Origin: CAYFKJ01 sp964528595
GTDB lineage: Bacteria; Pseudomonadota; Alphaproteobacteria; UBA2966
Assembly (NCBI GenBank): GCA_964528595.1
Contig: CAZGTM010000002.1
Coordinates: 1-64,000, forward strand
Direction: 5' to 3'
DNA length: 64,000 nt
In this document: in pieces, positions 54,082 to 63,001 of the stretch
Layout of the letters: each line of letters starts with the position of its first letter
Numbering within the stretch: position 1 is the stretch's first letter
Made by a program: the position numbers and the translations under genes
Notes under the pieces: model-generated
The model's input: only the letters and a program-made list of their open reading frames with translations
Database searches by the model: none
What the model was told of the DNA's origin: nothing

Positions 54082-54843
54082 TTACCCCGCCGCTTCCACG
54101 ATCGGCCAGAAAGTCTCGGGTTTGAGCGCGGCGCCGCCGATCAATCCGCCGTTGACGTTCTCCACGGCCATGATGGCGACGGCGTTCTCCGGCTTCATCG
54201 AACCGCCGTACAGCAGGCGCATGCCACCGCCCTCCTCACCGAATCGAGCCGCCAACAGTTCGCGTAGCCGGTCGTGGACTTCGGCGATGTCGTCCGTTGT
54301 TGGTGTCCGGCCGGTGCCGATGGCCCAGACGGGCTCATAAGCTACGACTGTATTGGCTGCCGTGGCACCGTCGGGCACGGAAGCCGTGATCTGCTTTTCA
54401 ACGACTTTGAGCGCATCGCCGGCGTCACGCTCGGCCTCGGTTTCCCCGATACAGACGATCGCGATCAGGCTGGCGCGCCAGCCCGCTTCAGCTTTGGCGC
54501 GGACATCGACATCGCTTTCGCCGTGATCGGTGCGCCGTTCAGAGTGACCGACGATGACGTATGTTGCCCCGCAATCGGCAATCATTTCGGCCGAGACGTC
54601 GCCGGTGTGCGCGCCGCCCTCCGCCGCGTGGCAGTCCTGCGCCCCGAGGGCAACGGTGCCGCCGGTGAGTGCTGCGCCGGCGTCGACCAGCAGATGCGCC
54701 GGCGGACAGATCAGGACGTCACAATCCACAGGAGCGGAATTGCGTTGGGCTTCGGCGATTCCCGCAGCCAGCTCCCGTCCGCCCTCCCGCAAACCATTCA
54801 TTTTCCAATTACCGGCGACGAGAGAGCGTGGGGTGGACGTCAT
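54082..54843 (-). CDS. tpiA: Triosephosphate isomerase
   Basis: A 253-residue TIM-barrel enzyme with GNWKMNG at the N-terminus, the catalytic His in VGHSERR, the catalytic Glu and loop 6 in AYEPVWAIGTG, and the phosphate-binding GGSMKPENA. It interconverts dihydroxyacetone phosphate and glyceraldehyde 3-phosphate. It is divergent from the ppiD gene, and the 218-base gap between them should hold both promoters. Confidence 0.97.
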   Translation of the reverse strand: MTSTPRSLVAGNWKMNGLREGGRELAAGIAEAQRNSAPVDCDVLICPPAHLLVDAGAALTGGTVALGAQDCHAAEGGAHTGDVSAEMIADCGATYVIVGHSERRTDHGESDVDVRAKAEAGWRASLIAIVCIGETEAERDAGDALKVVEKQITASVPDGATAANTVVAYEPVWAIGTGRTPTTDDIAEVHDRLRELLAARFGEEGGGMRLLYGGSMKPENAVAIMAVENVNGGLIGGAALKPETFWPIVEAAG

Positions 54844-55061
54844 GATGGACCTTTCAATCGGGGGCTGTTTAGGATGTCCGCGTTGTGTAGCAAATGCCGT
54901 CGGAAATAGCCATATCCGCCCACATAATCGTGTTCGGAAACGGCGCGGTTTGCGTGTTGCAGCGAACCGAGGCGGCCCCTATGATGCCGCCCGCAATCGG
55001 CGGCGGAATTGCAGAGGCGTTCCGCCCGGTTGGATCTTTTTTGGCGAGGAGCTAACAAGGC

Positions 55062-56948
55062 ATGCTGGAAGCCTTACGCAGAGGTACGGGGTCGTGGGTC
55101 GTCAAGGGCCTGCTGGGCCTTTTGGTCGTGAGTTTCGCGATCTGGGGCATCGGACGGGACACATTTTCCAACTTCGGCGGCAATAACGTCGCGACGGTTG
55201 GCGAACTTGAGATCAGCCCAAACGAATTTAACGACGAGTACCAGCGCGAAATCCGCCGCCTATCGGCGCAGTTCGGCGGCCAGATCGACACGGAGCGGGC
55301 GCGGCAACTGGGATTGCCGGAAGCCGTGCTGCAGCGCCTGATCACACGCGCGCTTTACGACCAGGGCGTGACCGACTTTTCGCTGGCGGTACCCGATAAC
55401 GTCGTCGCCGCCGACATCCGCAACAACCCGGCCTTCAAGGACGACCGCGGTAATTTCGACCGCTTCCAGTATGAAGGCGTCCTGCGCAATGCCGGTATGT
55501 CGCCCACTTACTACGAGTTCCTGACGCGCCGCGACATGCTGCGGGAGCAGCTGCTGGGCGCCGTCACCGGCGGCGCCGTCGCACCCAAGGCACAGGCTGC
55601 CGCTGTCTACCGCTATCGCAACGAGAAGCGCGTGGCTGAGCTCGTGGTCATCGAGAATTCCTCGATCAACAATATCCCGGCGCCGGACGAAGCGGCGTTG
55701 GCCAAGCATCACCAGGACAACAAACCCCGCTATACCGCGCCTGAATACCGCGCCCTTACCTGGGTGGTCCTGGCGCCCGAGGATCTGGCCGATGACATTG
55801 CTGTCACCGAGGACCAGATCGAAGACGAATATGAAAACCGTCTTGACGAATTCACCGTGCTGGAACGGCGCGACCTCGACCAGCTCCTGTATGCCGAGGA
55901 GGACCAAGCCAAGGCCGCTCACAGGCGCCTTGCCGAAGGCGCCGACTTCAAGGAGGTCGCCAAGGCCCAAGAGAACATTCAGGGCGACAATACTAGCCTC
56001 GGCCTGCGCCTGAACACTGACCTGCCGGAAGAAACGCGCGAGGCCGCCTTCAACGCTGAGAAAGGCGCTGTCACCGCGCCGGTGAATAGCCTGTTCGGTT
56101 GGCATATCTACCGGGTGAACGAAATACAGCCGGGCAGCGTCAAGACCCTGGACACCGTCAGCACGGATCTCAGACGGCAAATCCAGTTACGCGGCGCGGC
56201 AGACGGTCTCTACGATCTTTCCGCCCGGCTTGAAGACGAACTGGCGGGCGGCGCCTCCTTGGAAGATGCGGCCCAGCGTTTTGCCTTGAAGATCCAGACT
56301 TCCCAGGCCGTGGACGCCCAGGGCTTCGATGAAAACAACAAGGCCGCGGACTTACCCAAGCTGGCCGAATTCCTTCCCACCGCATTTGAAACCGAGGAAG
56401 GATCGGACCCCCTGCTGAATGAAACCCAGTCCGGCAGCTATTTCATGGTGCGGGTCGACGGCATCACGCCCCCCGCCCTGAGGCCGCTTGAAAAGGTACG
56501 CGAGGCTGTGACCGCCGACTGGAAGGTGGCCCAGCGCAGTGATGCCGCCGCCAAAAAGGCGGAGGCGATGATCGAAGCGCTCAAAGGCGGCTCCGACCTG
56601 GCGACCCGGGCAAAGGAAGCCGGCGCTGAAATGACGACGTCCAAGGATATGACGCGCTTTTCGACCGCCGGCGAAGCGAGTGTTTCCCATACCTTGCTTG
56701 CCAACCTCTTCAAATTGAAGGTGGGCGAGTACACCAGCGCGCCGAATCCCACCGGTACGGCTCACGTTGTCGCCCGTCTGAAAACCGTGACGGCGGCGAA
56801 CCCCCTGGCAGCCGAAGCCGACCTGAAAGCGCTGACGCGCCAGCTCCGCTCGGGCGTCCATGCCGATCTTCTGGCCCAATACCGCACGGCGCTGCAAAAC
56901 CGGCACGAGATTGTGATCAACCGCCACATCCTCGACCAGCTATTTTAA
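55062..56948 (+). CDS. PpiD/SurA-type peptidylprolyl isomerase, membrane anchored
   Basis: A 628-residue periplasmic chaperone. A single N-terminal membrane helix (about residues 14-32) is followed by a SurA_N domain (NEFNDEYQREIRRLSAQFGG), then a parvulin-type PPIase domain around residues 265-365 (RRLAEGADFKEVAK, PVNSLFGWHIYRV) and a long helical C-terminus. PpiD works near the Sec translocon on emerging outer-membrane proteins. It ends nine bases before trpE, so the two are probably cotranscribed, an arrangement seen in other alphaproteobacteria. Confidence 0.93.
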   Translation: MLEALRRGTGSWVVKGLLGLLVVSFAIWGIGRDTFSNFGGNNVATVGELEISPNEFNDEYQREIRRLSAQFGGQIDTERARQLGLPEAVLQRLITRALYDQGVTDFSLAVPDNVVAADIRNNPAFKDDRGNFDRFQYEGVLRNAGMSPTYYEFLTRRDMLREQLLGAVTGGAVAPKAQAAAVYRYRNEKRVAELVVIENSSINNIPAPDEAALAKHHQDNKPRYTAPEYRALTWVVLAPEDLADDIAVTEDQIEDEYENRLDEFTVLERRDLDQLLYAEEDQAKAAHRRLAEGADFKEVAKAQENIQGDNTSLGLRLNTDLPEETREAAFNAEKGAVTAPVNSLFGWHIYRVNEIQPGSVKTLDTVSTDLRRQIQLRGAADGLYDLSARLEDELAGGASLEDAAQRFALKIQTSQAVDAQGFDENNKAADLPKLAEFLPTAFETEEGSDPLLNETQSGSYFMVRVDGITPPALRPLEKVREAVTADWKVAQRSDAAAKKAEAMIEALKGGSDLATRAKEAGAEMTTSKDMTRFSTAGEASVSHTLLANLFKLKVGEYTSAPNPTGTAHVVARLKTVTAANPLAAEADLKALTRQLRSGVHADLLAQYRTALQNRHEIVINRHILDQLF

Positions 56949-56957
56949 CGCCCCATC

Positions 56958-58481
56958 ATGGCCATCGTCCCCGACTTCGAAGATTTCCAGAAATCCTACG
57001 ACGCGGGGCAGCCTCAGGTCGTCTCCACAACACTTGTGGCCGACCTGGAAACGCCGGTTTCCGCCATGCTCAAGCTGGCGGACGGTCTGGCCAACAGTTT
57101 TCTGTTGGAATCGGTTGAGGGCGGCGCCGTCAGGGCGCGCTATTCAATTATCGGCCTAAAACCCGACATTTTGTGGCGCTGTTCCGGAAACGGGGCTGAG
57201 ATCAACCGTAACGCCCGCTTCGACGCCGAGGATTTTACACCCTGCGAGGAACCGGCTCTCGACAGCCTGCGGGCCTTGGTCGAGGAATCGCGCATCGACG
57301 ATATGCCCGTCGACCTGCCCCCCATGGCGGCCGGCGTGGTCGGTTACATGTCCTACGACATGGTGCGCCTGATGGAGAACATCCCGGACGAAAACCCCGA
57401 CGCGTTGGGCATTCCCGACGGTATATTCATGCGGCCGACGATCATGGCGATCTTCGATTCGGTGAACGATCTGTTCACCGTGATCACGCCCGTGCGTCCG
57501 GCGGATGGAGTCGGCGCCAAGGCAGCGTACGCCCTGGCCCGCGAACGCCTCGCCGACATCGTCGCCGATATGGAACGCAGCCTGCATTACGCCCGGGAGC
57601 GCACATCACGCGACCACGAGGCGCCGGAACCGATTTCCAACACCACGCGCGAGGAATATTGCGACATGGTGGAGAAGGCCAAGGAATACATCGCCGCCGG
57701 CGATATTTTCCAGGTCGTGCCTTCCATGCGCTTCCGGGTGCCCTTCAATCTGCCGCCTTTTGCGCTTTACCGGGCGCTGCGCCGCACCAACCCGGCCCCC
57801 TTCCTGTTCTTCCAGAACTTCGGGGATTTTTCGGTGGTGGGGTCGAGCCCGGAAATCCTGGTGCGCCTGCGCGACGAAAAAGTCACCATTCGTCCCCTGG
57901 CCGGCACCCGCCCCCGGGGCGAGACGCCCGAAGAGGACGAGGCGCTGGCCGCCGATCTCCTGGCCGACCCGAAGGAACTGGCGGAGCACCTCATGCTGCT
58001 GGATTTGGGCCGCAACGACGTCGGACGCGTCGCAAAAATCGGCAGCGTCAAGGTCACGGAACAGACCAAGGTCGAACGCTACTCCCACGTCATGCATATC
58101 GTCTCCAACGTCGAGGGCGACATCGACCCCAAACACGACGCCATCGACGCCCTGATCGGCGGCTTCCCGGCCGGCACGGTGAGCGGGGCGCCCAAGGTCC
58201 GGGCGATGGAGATCATCGACGAGTTGGAGAAGGAACGCCGCGGCATCTACGCCGGCGCGGTCGGCTACTTCGCCGCCAACGGCACCATGGACACCTGTAT
58301 CGTACTGCGCACGGCCCTGGTCAAGGACGGCACCATGTACGTGCAGGCCGGCGCCGGCGTCGTCGCCGACAGCGATCCCCAGCCGGAGTACCAGGAGTGC
58401 GTCAACAAAGCCAAGGCGCTGGTGCGGGCGGCCGAGGAAGCGATCAGGTTCGCGTCACGCTCCGGAACGTCGGTGGGGTAA
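56958..58481 (+). CDS. trpE: Anthranilate synthase component I
   Basis: A 507-residue chorismate-utilising enzyme. The N-terminal feedback site LLES (FLLESVEGGAVRARYS) is present, so tryptophan inhibition is expected. The catalytic half has IFQVVPSMRF, RPLAGTRPRG, LMLLDLGRNDVGRV, the GGFPAGTVSGAPK loop, and QAGAGVVADSDP. Its partner TrpG is encoded 4.5 kb away, beyond an inserted copper operon on the opposite strand. No leader peptide or attenuator is seen upstream. Confidence 0.97.
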   Translation: MAIVPDFEDFQKSYDAGQPQVVSTTLVADLETPVSAMLKLADGLANSFLLESVEGGAVRARYSIIGLKPDILWRCSGNGAEINRNARFDAEDFTPCEEPALDSLRALVEESRIDDMPVDLPPMAAGVVGYMSYDMVRLMENIPDENPDALGIPDGIFMRPTIMAIFDSVNDLFTVITPVRPADGVGAKAAYALARERLADIVADMERSLHYARERTSRDHEAPEPISNTTREEYCDMVEKAKEYIAAGDIFQVVPSMRFRVPFNLPPFALYRALRRTNPAPFLFFQNFGDFSVVGSSPEILVRLRDEKVTIRPLAGTRPRGETPEEDEALAADLLADPKELAEHLMLLDLGRNDVGRVAKIGSVKVTEQTKVERYSHVMHIVSNVEGDIDPKHDAIDALIGGFPAGTVSGAPKVRAMEIIDELEKERRGIYAGAVGYFAANGTMDTCIVLRTALVKDGTMYVQAGAGVVADSDPQPEYQECVNKAKALVRAAEEAIRFASRSGTSVG

Positions 58482-58488
58482 AAAAGAA

Positions 58489-58571
58489 ACCTGGATTCCG
58501 GCTTTCGCCGGAATGACGATGAATAAATTCATCTCTAATGGCGTCACTCCGGCGAAAGCCGGAGTCCAGGT
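58489..58571. repeat. REP-like inverted doublet
   Basis: Two 30-base units (58489-58518 and 58542-58571) lie in inverted orientation 23 bases apart and differ at two positions. Each unit folds on itself (TTCCGGC/GCCGGAA in one, CTCCGGC/GCCGGAG in the other), and the two differences are compensating, so both stems stay perfect. The spacer holds ATGAAT-AA-ATTCAT, itself palindromic. It lies between the convergent trpE and copZ genes and may also serve as a bidirectional terminator. Copies elsewhere in the window were not found. Confidence 0.8.
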
Positions 58572-58616
58572 GGTTTGTTCTCAACAAAGAGACGCAATTC
58601 TCGATCTCTATTCCGT

Positions 58617-58814
58617 CTACCCCAAACCCTTGAACTCGAACCCGGCGTCTTCGATGGCGGCGGCGATTTGGTGTTGTTCGCCGCCCGTCACATTGACCTT
58701 GCCGGCTTCCAGTTCCACCGACACGTCTGCGTCGGCGACCTTGTTCTTGATGGCGTTGGTGACGGCGTTGACGCAGCCTTGGCAGGTCATGCCTTCGACG
58801 AGGTAGATGGTCAT
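58617..58814 (-). CDS. copZ: CopZ-like copper chaperone (heavy-metal-associated domain)
   Basis: A 65-residue ferredoxin-like protein with the metal motif GMTCQGC near residue 11 and the closing AAAIEDAGFEF. It should bind Cu(I) and pass it to CopA. It is the last gene of the copA-cueR-yibQ-copZ unit, 27 bases after the deacetylase-like gene. Confidence 0.93.
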   Translation of the reverse strand: MTIYLVEGMTCQGCVNAVTNAIKNKVADADVSVELEAGKVNVTGGEQHQIAAAIEDAGFEFKGLG

Positions 58815-58841
58815 TGTCGAACTCCTGAATAAACTAACGAA

Positions 58842-59933
58842 TTACATGGCCCGGCGGTGTTTGATGACGGTGCTCACCGGCACCAGTGCGAAACCGGCTT
58901 CCTCAAGTGTGGATATCCAAGCCTCCACCGCCTTGATGGTGTTGGTGTGGGGGTGTCCGATGGCGATGGCGTAGCCCTTGCGCCGGGCCAGGGCTTCGAC
59001 CTTGGCCAATTGCTCCGCAATTTTGTCCGGTGCCACGTGGTTGTCGATGAAGATGTCCCGGGGCGCAAACGGAACGCCGTTTTTGGCCGCCAGCCGGGCT
59101 GCCACCGAACGGCTGGTCGTCAGGCTGTCGATGTACAAAAGACCGCGCCGGCGCACCTCCTCCATCACGATCGCCATGCCGCGTTCGTTGCTGGTGAAAG
59201 CGCTGCCCATGTGGTTGTTGAAGCCGACATAGCCCTCGAAACGGTCGAGCCCCCAGCGCAGGCGGCGGCGGATTTCGGCTTCGTCCAGGTCATTACTCAA
59301 GGCGTTGGGCCCAGTATCGAAATGATGGTCCTTGGGCTCCATGGGAAAGTGCACCATCAGCTCGTGGCCGGCGGCGCGCGCGGCGTCCGTTTGCTGTTCG
59401 AGATCCTCGGCATAGGTCAGGAAAGCCATGGTCAGCGGGCCGGGCAACCGCATCGCCCGCACGGTGTTGCGCCGGTTCATGCCCAGATCGTCGATCACGA
59501 TGGCGATCATCGGCTTGCCGGCCGGATCCGGCACCGTCACGGCATGACGCTCCCAGGCTTCGGCCTCAAGATCGATCTGTTCGCCAAAATCCCGCTCATT
59601 AACGCCGACGCTTTCCGGGGCCGCATAGGCCAGGGCGTCGCCCGGTTCGCGGGCGGCCAGCTCGGAAACGGCCGAACTCGGCGGCACGGGAACGGCTTCC
59701 GAAGTCTCTGCCCCCTCGTCTTCCACGGGCTCGGGCGCTGGCGGAATAGGAATGGCGATGTCTTCGGGCTTCGTTCCGATCACCACAACCGCGTGTCGCT
59801 GCGGCTCAATCTTTTCGGGCTTGGCGGTGTCTTTCAGGAAATATCCGATGACCGCCCCGCCCCCCAGGCCGAGGACGAGCGCCAGGCCGCCAACGACGGC
59901 ATAACCAAAGGGACGCGTGGCTAGATGCAGCAT
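58842..59933 (-). CDS. Divergent polysaccharide deacetylase family protein (YibQ)
   Basis: A 363-residue protein with an N-terminal membrane helix (about residues 12-32), a low-complexity Pro/Glu/Val linker, and a C-terminal NodB-like barrel from about residue 138 (MIAIVIDDLGMNRRNT). The divergent deacetylase motifs VHFPMEPK, GFNNHMGSAFT and IAIGHPHTNT are present. This family (DUF610/YibQ) is usually found near cell-wall hydrolase genes and its substrate is unproven. Here it is embedded between cueR and copZ with 7 and 27 base gaps, an unusual place. Confidence 0.88.
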   Translation of the reverse strand: MLHLATRPFGYAVVGGLALVLGLGGGAVIGYFLKDTAKPEKIEPQRHAVVVIGTKPEDIAIPIPPAPEPVEDEGAETSEAVPVPPSSAVSELAAREPGDALAYAAPESVGVNERDFGEQIDLEAEAWERHAVTVPDPAGKPMIAIVIDDLGMNRRNTVRAMRLPGPLTMAFLTYAEDLEQQTDAARAAGHELMVHFPMEPKDHHFDTGPNALSNDLDEAEIRRRLRWGLDRFEGYVGFNNHMGSAFTSNERGMAIVMEEVRRRGLLYIDSLTTSRSVAARLAAKNGVPFAPRDIFIDNHVAPDKIAEQLAKVEALARRKGYAIAIGHPHTNTIKAVEAWISTLEEAGFALVPVSTVIKHRRAM

Positions 59934-59940
59934 TTGCGCA

Positions 59941-60375
59941 CTATTCCGCCGCGTCCGTTAAAGTTTCGTTTCCCTGCTCTGATATTTCCCACCCGATCAG
60001 GTCGTCGAGAATGGGGCAATCCGGCCGGTCGTCACCATGGCAGCGCTCGGTCAGGTGGGTCAGGGTTCGCTTCATGCTCAACAGTTCCTCGACTTTGCGG
60101 TCGATGTCGTCAATACGCTCCAGCGCCAGCTTCTTGACGTCGGCGCTGGCCCGACCGCGGTCCCGGTAAAGCGACAAAAGCTCACCGACCTGGGCAACGG
60201 TAAATCCCAAGCCGCGCGCCCGGTTGACAAAACCCAGCATGCGGATGTCCGTCTCGTCGTAGGCACGGTAGCCGTTGGCCGCGCGTTTGGCCGGACCGAC
60301 CAAGCCGATGCTTTCGTAATAACGAATATTTTTGGGCGCAACGCCGGAACGGGCGGCGGCTTCACCGATATTCAT
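59941..60375 (-). CDS. cueR: CueR, Cu(I)-responsive MerR-family regulator
   Basis: A 144-residue protein with an N-terminal winged helix (NIGEAAARSGVAPKNIRYYE), a dimerisation helix, and a metal loop where Cys112 and Cys120 (RCHGDDRPDCPI) stand at the same positions as the copper ligands of E. coli CueR. The Ser-type residue that marks +2 sensors is not needed for the monovalent class. It starts 12 bases after copA. Its likely operator lies upstream of copA, so it regulates its own operon. Confidence 0.94.
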   Translation of the reverse strand: MNIGEAAARSGVAPKNIRYYESIGLVGPAKRAANGYRAYDETDIRMLGFVNRARGLGFTVAQVGELLSLYRDRGRASADVKKLALERIDDIDRKVEELLSMKRTLTHLTERCHGDDRPDCPILDDLIGWEISEQGNETLTDAAE

Positions 60376-60387
60376 GTCAAACCTCCA

Positions 60388-62820
60388 TCAAACGCGGGCG
60401 CGCCAGCGCCGCAGCAATAAGGAATTCGAAACCACGCTGACGCTCGAAAACGCCATCGCGGCGCCGGCGATCACCGGACTGAGGAACCCCAGCGCCGCCA
60501 GTGGTATGCCGATGACGTTGTAAATGAACGCCCAGAACAGGTTTTGCCGGATCTTGTTGTAGGCCGCATGCGAGACCGACATGGCCTCGGCCAGCAACAT
60601 TGGGTCGCCCCGCATCAAGGTGATGCCGGCGGTTTGCATGGCAACATCGGTACCGGTTCCCATGGCGATGCCGATATCGGCGGCGGCCAGGGCGGGCGCG
60701 TCGTTGATGCCGTCGCCGACCATGGCGACCACGTGGCCTTCGCTTTTGAGGCGTTCCACTTCGGCTGCCTTGTCCTGTGGCAGGACCTCGGCGATCACCT
60801 GGTCGACCCCGACGGCCTCCGCCACGACGGCGGCCGTGCGGGCATTGTCGCCCGTCATCATAACCGTCCGGACTCCGGCGGCACGGAGCCGTACGATGGC
60901 GGCGGGCGCGGTTTCCTTAACCGGATCCGCCACCGCGATCAGCCCAAGCAGCGCGCCGTCTTTTGCGGCCCACATGACCGTGCGCCCCAGACTTTCCAAT
61001 TCCGATGCTCGATTGTCGAAGTCCGCAAGATCGACACCCTTGTCCGTCATTATCGCGCGGTTACCGACAACGACATCATGGCGGCTAACCTGCGCCGTGA
61101 GGCCTTTACCGGTAACGCTCTGGAAATCCTCGACCGCCTGCAAATCCAGCCCTTTCTCCGCCGCCGCATCCAGCACGGCGCGGGCCAGGGGATGTTCGCT
61201 GGCGCGCTGGGCGGAGGCGGCAAGCGCCAGGAGGTCCATGTCATCGTCCGCAACGATTTCGGTCACGGCGGGATGGCCTGCCGTCAGGGTGCCGGTCTTG
61301 TCGAGGACGATGACGTCGGCGCGGTGGGCCAGTTCAAGCGCCAGCGCATCCTTGATCAGGATACCCGCCCGGGCCGCGGCGCCGGTGCCGACCATGATGG
61401 CGGTCGGCGTCGCCAATCCCAGGGCACAGGGACAAGCGATCACGAGCACCGAAACGGCGGCGATAAGGGCTTGAGCGAAATCGCCCGTCAGCAGCCACCA
61501 AGCAGCCAGCGTAACGACGGCGGCAACGATAACCGCGGGTACGAACACGGCGCTGACACGGTCCACCAGTTTCTGCACCGGCGCCTTGCTGGCCTGCGCG
61601 CCTTCCACCAGCTTGATGATGCGGGCCAAGGTGGCTGCCGCACCCACCGCCGTCGCGCGAATATTGAGTGATCCCGTGCCGTTGATGGCGCCGCCGATCA
61701 CACTATCGTCCGGCGATTTGCTCACCGGCAGGCTCTCGCCGGTCAGCAGCGCCTCGTCGACGGCGCTGTGGCCCGTCACGACGACGCCGTCGACGGCAAT
61801 GCGCTCACCCGGCTTGACGACCACGATATCGCCGTTGACCACGGCGTCGATGGCGATTTCCATGTCCTTGCCATCGCGCAGAACTGTTGCCGTTTCGGGC
61901 CGCAGGCGGACCAAGGCGCGGATGGCGTCGGTGGTGCTGCGCTTGGCCCGGGTTTCCAGCCATTTACCTAGCAACACCAGGGTGATGACCACGGCCGCCG
62001 CTTCGAAGTAGAGCGGTCCGCCGATGCTCATTTGGTAAATGCTGAAGCCGTAAGCCGCCGAGGTGCCCAACGCCACCAGCAAGTCCATATTGCCGGAACC
62101 GGCCTTCAGGGCTTTGAAGGCGGCGACATAGAAACGGCGCCCCAAGACGAACTGCACTGGCGTCGCCAGCACCAACTCGCCCCAGGCCGGCAGGTGCCAG
62201 CCCAAACCCAACATCATGCCGATCATCTGTAATACCAACGGTGCGCTTAAAGCCGCCGCCGCGACCACCGACCACATCTCGCGTCTGGCACGGGTTTCGG
62301 CTTCCTCGGCCAGGGCGGCCTCGCGGGTGGCGTCGCTGGTCTTGGTTTCGGCGCCGTAACCCGCCGCCTCGATGGCTGAAACCAGTTGTCCAGGCCCGAT
62401 CGCCCCCGCAGGCGCAATTACCGTAGCGATTTCGCTCGCCAAGTTGACCTGAACCTCTTCCGTGCCGTCCAGGGCAGACAGCGCCTTTTCGACGCGTCCG
62501 ACGCAGCTGGCGCAGGTCATTCCCGTGACATGGATTTCCGTGGTCTCAAGCGGCACCTCGAACCCGGTGCGGGCGACGACGCCCGTCAGGTCCAGCGGCG
62601 TCGTGGCATTATGGTCGAATTCGATTTCCGCCTGTTCGGCAGCCAGATTGACGCTGGCGCGCCCGACGCCGGGAGCTTTGGCCAGCGCCATTTCCAGCCG
62701 TCCCGAACACGAGGCGCAGGTCATACCGCGAATGGGCAGAACGATCGTGTCCAACTCACCGTTGGCCACTGCGGCGGCCCCGGATTCCGCTGTTTTTGGA
62801 GCGTCGATTATATCGGTCAT
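60388..62820 (-). CDS. copA: Copper-translocating P1B-type ATPase
   Basis: An 810-residue Cu(I) exporter. Two N-terminal metal domains carry GMTCASC (Cys35/38 and Cys103/106). Eight membrane helices follow, with the CPC site (VIACPCALGLATPT), phosphorylation motif DKTGTLT, SEHPLA, and GDGINDAPALAAADIG. It moves Cu(I) out of the cytoplasm. The ATG used lies only five bases from a -10 hexamer with no ribosome site, so the mRNA may be leaderless. An in-frame TTG near residue 23 after GGTGAG is an alternative start. Confidence 0.95.
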   Translation of the reverse strand: MTDIIDAPKTAESGAAAVANGELDTIVLPIRGMTCASCSGRLEMALAKAPGVGRASVNLAAEQAEIEFDHNATTPLDLTGVVARTGFEVPLETTEIHVTGMTCASCVGRVEKALSALDGTEEVQVNLASEIATVIAPAGAIGPGQLVSAIEAAGYGAETKTSDATREAALAEEAETRARREMWSVVAAAALSAPLVLQMIGMMLGLGWHLPAWGELVLATPVQFVLGRRFYVAAFKALKAGSGNMDLLVALGTSAAYGFSIYQMSIGGPLYFEAAAVVITLVLLGKWLETRAKRSTTDAIRALVRLRPETATVLRDGKDMEIAIDAVVNGDIVVVKPGERIAVDGVVVTGHSAVDEALLTGESLPVSKSPDDSVIGGAINGTGSLNIRATAVGAAATLARIIKLVEGAQASKAPVQKLVDRVSAVFVPAVIVAAVVTLAAWWLLTGDFAQALIAAVSVLVIACPCALGLATPTAIMVGTGAAARAGILIKDALALELAHRADVIVLDKTGTLTAGHPAVTEIVADDDMDLLALAASAQRASEHPLARAVLDAAAEKGLDLQAVEDFQSVTGKGLTAQVSRHDVVVGNRAIMTDKGVDLADFDNRASELESLGRTVMWAAKDGALLGLIAVADPVKETAPAAIVRLRAAGVRTVMMTGDNARTAAVVAEAVGVDQVIAEVLPQDKAAEVERLKSEGHVVAMVGDGINDAPALAAADIGIAMGTGTDVAMQTAGITLMRGDPMLLAEAMSVSHAAYNKIRQNLFWAFIYNVIGIPLAALGFLSPVIAGAAMAFSSVSVVSNSLLLRRWRARV

Positions 62821-62825
62821 ATGAA

Positions 62826-62857
62826 ATTATATAGGCTTCCAGTTACTAGAAGGTCAA
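62826..62857 (-). promoter_or_regulatory. CueR-type operator and promoter of copA
   Basis: On the minus strand TTGACC (62857-62852) and TATAAT (62831-62826) are separated by an overlong 20-base spacer, as in MerR-family promoters. The spacer holds a near-perfect dyad whose plus-strand form is CTTCCAGTTACTAGAAG (62836-62852). It aligns with the E. coli copA operator core CCTTCC-N7-GGAAGG, also starting inside the -35. The last -10 base is five bases from the copA ATG. Confidence 0.8.
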
Positions 62858-63001
62858 GGTTTGAATTGCATATGCTCAGTATGCTGATTGGAAGCGGGAC
62901 TTGACGCGGGGGGACGAGACCTGTTTCCTGCACCCCTTGGTGGGGTGGCGCGCGCGGCAATTGTTGCGGAAGCGCTTTATAAAATTCTCGTAAGCAATTG
63001 A

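Noticed and set aside
62871..62904. Short peptide upstream of trpG as a possible trp attenuator leader
   Set aside because: The peptide (MLSMLIGSGT) has no tryptophan codon and no terminator/antiterminator pair with a T run follows.
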